From NCBI GenBank assembly GCA_019694165.1, contig JAIBCL010000008.1:186001-250000 (forward strand): a stretch of 64,000 bases of DNA, in the 5' to 3' direction. Below are positions 61,991-64,000 of this stretch, in pieces. The position numbers and the translations under genes are program-made. The notes under the pieces are model-generated. The model worked only from the letters and a program-made list of their open reading frames with translations, had not been told where the DNA came from and made no database searches. The stretch is from Verrucomicrobiaceae bacterium (GTDB taxonomy: Bacteria; Verrucomicrobiota; Verrucomicrobiia; Verrucomicrobiales; Verrucomicrobiaceae). Numbering within the stretch: the stretch's first letter is position 1; every line of letters begins with the position of its first letter.

Positions 61991-62665
61991 ATGCCAGACC
62001 TTCACATCCGCCCCCACCTTCTGTCCGCCCTCCTCGGCCTTGCGCTGTGCGGCTGCTCCACGATCAAACGCTCCGTCTCCGACCTTCACATGCCGAAGAT
62101 GCCGGACCTCTCCGGAGTGAAGAAAATCCTCCCCGGCTCCGATGACAGCACCTCGGCCGATGATCCGCTGGTACCCTTCGACCCAGGCATCCGGCTGGCG
62201 AAAGGGCACACGCTGCGCCTCCACATCTACGAAGGAGCAATGGATGCCCGGGAGATGTTCAACGGTCTCGCCCTCGTGGACGAGCACGGCGTGGCAAAGA
62301 TCGGCCGGATCGGCTCCGCGAAGATCGGCGGACAAACGCTCCCGGAAGCGGTGAAGATGATCGAGTCCGTCTGCCGCGTCGGCGGCCATGCTGCATCGCA
62401 GATTCATGTGCATGTCGTCTCAGTAGAAAACGTGGAGATCATCGCGGTGACCGGCAACGTGAAGTCGCCGCAGCATCTGCCGCTGTCCGCGGCGATGCGC
62501 TTCAGCAGCGCCGTGACGCAGTGCGGCGGACAGCGGGTGCCGTCGGGCATGGCCGTGTACGTCACGCGTGATGGCGTGCGGAAGTTTTTCTCCCACATCG
62601 GAACCGCCGATGCCTGGGGCACCCCCCGCGCCGGAGACATCATCTCGCTCTCGGCCGATCTCTGA
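61991..62665 (+). CDS. Polysaccharide-export-like lipoprotein (Wza/SLBB type)
   Basis: Predicted lipoprotein of 224 residues. The signal MPDLHIRPHLLSALLGLALCGC has a plausible lipobox. The mature part carries a polysaccharide export (Poly_export) type domain (LRLHIYEGAMDAREMFNGLA, then VDEHGVAKIGRIGSAKIGGQTLPEA) and an SLBB-like segment (EIIAVTGNVKSPQHLPLSAAM, near 150). These match the outer-membrane part of capsule or EPS export machinery. The other Wzx/Wzc/Wza members are not near; glycan genes at 1-5 kb may be functionally linked, which is inference. The start was set at the signal-peptide Met at 61991. Confidence 0.78.
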   Translation: MPDLHIRPHLLSALLGLALCGCSTIKRSVSDLHMPKMPDLSGVKKILPGSDDSTSADDPLVPFDPGIRLAKGHTLRLHIYEGAMDAREMFNGLALVDEHGVAKIGRIGSAKIGGQTLPEAVKMIESVCRVGGHAASQIHVHVVSVENVEIIAVTGNVKSPQHLPLSAAMRFSSAVTQCGGQRVPSGMAVYVTRDGVRKFFSHIGTADAWGTPRAGDIISLSADL

Positions 62666-62689
62666 TCTCTTCCCTCCGCCTTGCACGTC

Positions 62690-63193
62690 ATGCTAATCCC
62701 GGCCGGTGAATCATCGTCGAAAAAAAAGCAGAAGCCGGCGATCGCCGACGAAGGCATCGCCACGCTTTTCAAATCAGCGGCAGTGCTGCGCATCGGTGCG
62801 GGGGCAGTGATGGCATGGTTTCACGCATGGCCGGGGCTGGTGGGCGGGTACAAGTTTCTCTGGAAGGAGCAACCGTGGGACTGCGTGGCGGCGCTGGATG
62901 CGGCTCACGTCCCCTTCCCCCACCTCGTTGCCCCCTTGGCCGCTATCGTCGTCGCCTCCGTGGCCCTGAGCTGGATGCTTGGCTTCGTCACACGTCTGTT
63001 CTCGCTGGCGGCCATTCCGGCGGCGATCGTCGGCTTCGTCGTGGCGCAGCGTGCGGGATCGCTGCTGGCCGAGACATGCGCGCTGTACTTTTTCATCGCC
63101 GTCACGTTGTTGCTGTTCGGCTCCGGCAGCATCTCGCTCGACTGGTTTTTCAGCCGCGGCCAGAGCGGCAAGGCTCCGCCGAAAATCCGCTGA
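62690..63193 (+). CDS. DoxX-family membrane protein
   Basis: Integral membrane protein of 167 residues with four hydrophobic spans. A cytosolic Lys-rich N-terminus (SSSKKKQKPA) leads into AAVLRIGAGAVMAWFHAWPG, typical of the first DoxX helix. Spans near 82, 108 and 135 follow (VAPLAAIVVASVALSWMLGF; LFSLAAIPAAIVGFVVAQ; YFFIAVTLLLFGSGSISLDW). The last ends with the SxD found in DoxX/SURF4-like proteins. Role in the family is poorly defined (oxidoreductase-associated or quinol-related). Start ATG at 62690; a TTG at 62681 would add three residues. 14 bases separate it from ruvC, so they are likely cotranscribed. Confidence 0.75.
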   Translation: MLIPAGESSSKKKQKPAIADEGIATLFKSAAVLRIGAGAVMAWFHAWPGLVGGYKFLWKEQPWDCVAALDAAHVPFPHLVAPLAAIVVASVALSWMLGFVTRLFSLAAIPAAIVGFVVAQRAGSLLAETCALYFFIAVTLLLFGSGSISLDWFFSRGQSGKAPPKIR

Positions 63194-63207
63194 CGCGCCC
63201 TCCGCCC

Positions 63208-63765
63208 ATGCCGCGAACCGCCGCCCAACTTCCGCGCGCCGCTCCGCCGCAGACCGCGGCGGAGCGCGTCCTCGCCATCGACCCCGCACTCCGAAAAACG
63301 GGTTACGCGGTCGTCGAACGCAAAGGCAACGACATGCGCGTGCTGACCTTCGGCGTCATCCAAAACGCGCCGGGCCTGCTGCCGTCCGGCTGCCTGGTGC
63401 GCATCCGGGAACAACTGTCCGACGTCATCAAGGCGCACTCGCCCACAGTCTGCGGCATCGAGTCCACCATCTACGTGCAGAGCTTCCGCACTGCCATCGT
63501 GCTGGGGACGGCGCGCGGCGCTTGTCTCATCGCCGCGGCGGAGCACGGGCTGCCGGTTTACGAGTATGCCCCGCGCGAAGTGAAGCAGGCCGCCGTGGGC
63601 CGCGGGGCGGCGCACAAGGACCAGGTGGCCTTCATGATCCGCTCGGTGCTCCGGCTGCGCGAGACGCCGCCACCGGACGCGGCTGATGCGCTGGCCGTGG
63701 CCGTCGCCCACTTTCAAAACGCCGACGCCCACCGCATCCAGCAGCGCGAGGCGCGGCGGGTGTGA
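63208..63765 (+). CDS. ruvC: Holliday junction resolvase RuvC
   Basis: Endonuclease of 185 residues that resolves Holliday junctions with RuvAB. The four catalytic acids are visible: D25 in LAIDPALRKTGYAVV, E85 in CGIESTIYVQ, and D157/D160 in PPDAADALAVAVAHF. AAHKDQVAFMI precedes the last pair. It has a 15-residue N-terminal extension before the first strand. Its start lies 14 bases after the DoxX gene. ruvA and ruvB are not in the window. Confidence 0.93.
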   Translation: MPRTAAQLPRAAPPQTAAERVLAIDPALRKTGYAVVERKGNDMRVLTFGVIQNAPGLLPSGCLVRIREQLSDVIKAHSPTVCGIESTIYVQSFRTAIVLGTARGACLIAAAEHGLPVYEYAPREVKQAAVGRGAAHKDQVAFMIRSVLRLRETPPPDAADALAVAVAHFQNADAHRIQQREARRV

Positions 63766-63783
63766 TCGCGAAACGCCGGCCGG

Positions 63784-64000
63784 TCACCCGTTGCCCAGCA
63801 CGGACCGCAGCACTTCCACGCACCGTCTGCACTGCTCCATCGTGCCAACGGAGATGCGGACCCAGCCGGGCAGCTTGTAGGCGGCCATGGCTCGCACGAT
63901 GACGCCCTTGTCCATCATCTTGCGAAAGACTTCGTTGCCATCCCCGACCTTCACGAGCACGAAGTTCGCACAGCTCGGTATGAACTCGAGCCCCATCGCG
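63784..64000 (-). CDS. hisC: Histidinol-phosphate aminotransferase, C-terminal part (5' end outside window)
   Basis: The visible 70 or so residues are the end of a fold-type I PLP aminotransferase: FIPSCANFVLVKVGDG, FRKMMDKGVIVRAMAAYKLP and GWVRISVGTMEQCRRCVEVL. The VRISVGT segment contains the conserved arginine that binds the substrate phosphate or carboxylate in HisC. The lysine that binds PLP lies outside the window. Other PLP aminotransferases of subgroup I-beta look similar, so the histidine assignment is likely but not certain. The gene is on the minus strand and converges on ruvC. Confidence 0.75.
   Translation of the reverse strand, partial: AMGLEFIPSCANFVLVKVGDGNEVFRKMMDKGVIVRAMAAYKLPGWVRISVGTMEQCRRCVEVLRSVLGNG

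Overview
The window looks like a chromosome segment from a member of the Verrucomicrobiota, probably order Verrucomicrobiales. Four things point there: a five-gene locus matching the Akkermansia Amuc_1098-1102 pilus-like cluster; secreted sulfatase, 3-keto-disaccharide hydrolase (DUF1080), sialate O-acetylesterase and DUF3604 proteins; an autotransporter-repeat protein with a PEP-CTERM tail; and an EF-P with an unusual loop. The DNA is GC-rich, which creates many long antisense shadow frames. I found no rRNA, tRNA, CRISPR array or recognisable insertion sequence.

Layout. 1-4.9 kb: end of an exopolysaccharide/O-antigen cluster (GT4 transferase, polyprenyl-phosphate sugar-1-P transferase, O-antigen-ligase-like polymerase), closed by a terminator. 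5.0-6.4 kb: an NtrC-like response regulator whose ATPase core has lost GAFTGA. 6.4-9.7 kb (minus): coaE-rho-rnd, overlapping. 9.7-17 kb (minus): pilus-like locus in the order Amuc_1102, 1101 (PilM fused to a PilN-like part), 1100 (PilO-like), 1099 (PilP-like), 1098 (secretin); UDP-glucuronate decarboxylase and efp lie just upstream on the same strand. 18.8-24.3 kb: FAD oxidoreductase and sulfatase, then TerC and thioredoxin reductase on the other strand. 24.5-26.0 kb: an AAA ATPase with a nuclease-like C-terminus, bracketed by two near-identical palindromic elements; this is the most unusual unit in the window.

26-37 kb: GYF and heavy-metal-associated-domain proteins, the large PEP-CTERM protein, bioD, a tail-anchored zinc-ribbon protein, a lone molybdate-type permease, and ilvB-methyltransferase-ilvN. 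37-44 kb: lipoprotein, Gfo/Idh/MocA oxidoreductase, RlpA, a radical SAM/chorismate-lyase-like pair, nadE and a CPBP protease. 44-61 kb: secreted catabolic proteins (DUF1080 twice, beta-propeller, alpha/beta hydrolase, sialate esterase, DUF3604, sugar isomerase) interrupted by toxin-antitoxin genes and by two large proteins of unknown function. 61-64 kb: a small conserved-looking protein, a polysaccharide-export-like lipoprotein, DoxX, ruvC and the end of hisC.

Taken together, the window combines envelope assembly (polysaccharide and pilus-like complex), secreted breakdown of decorated or sulfated glycans, and ordinary housekeeping. Accessory material is concentrated at 24.5-26.0 kb and 47.4-53.1 kb. 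Start codons were often moved inward from the longest frame to an ATG that begins a signal peptide or the conserved domain.
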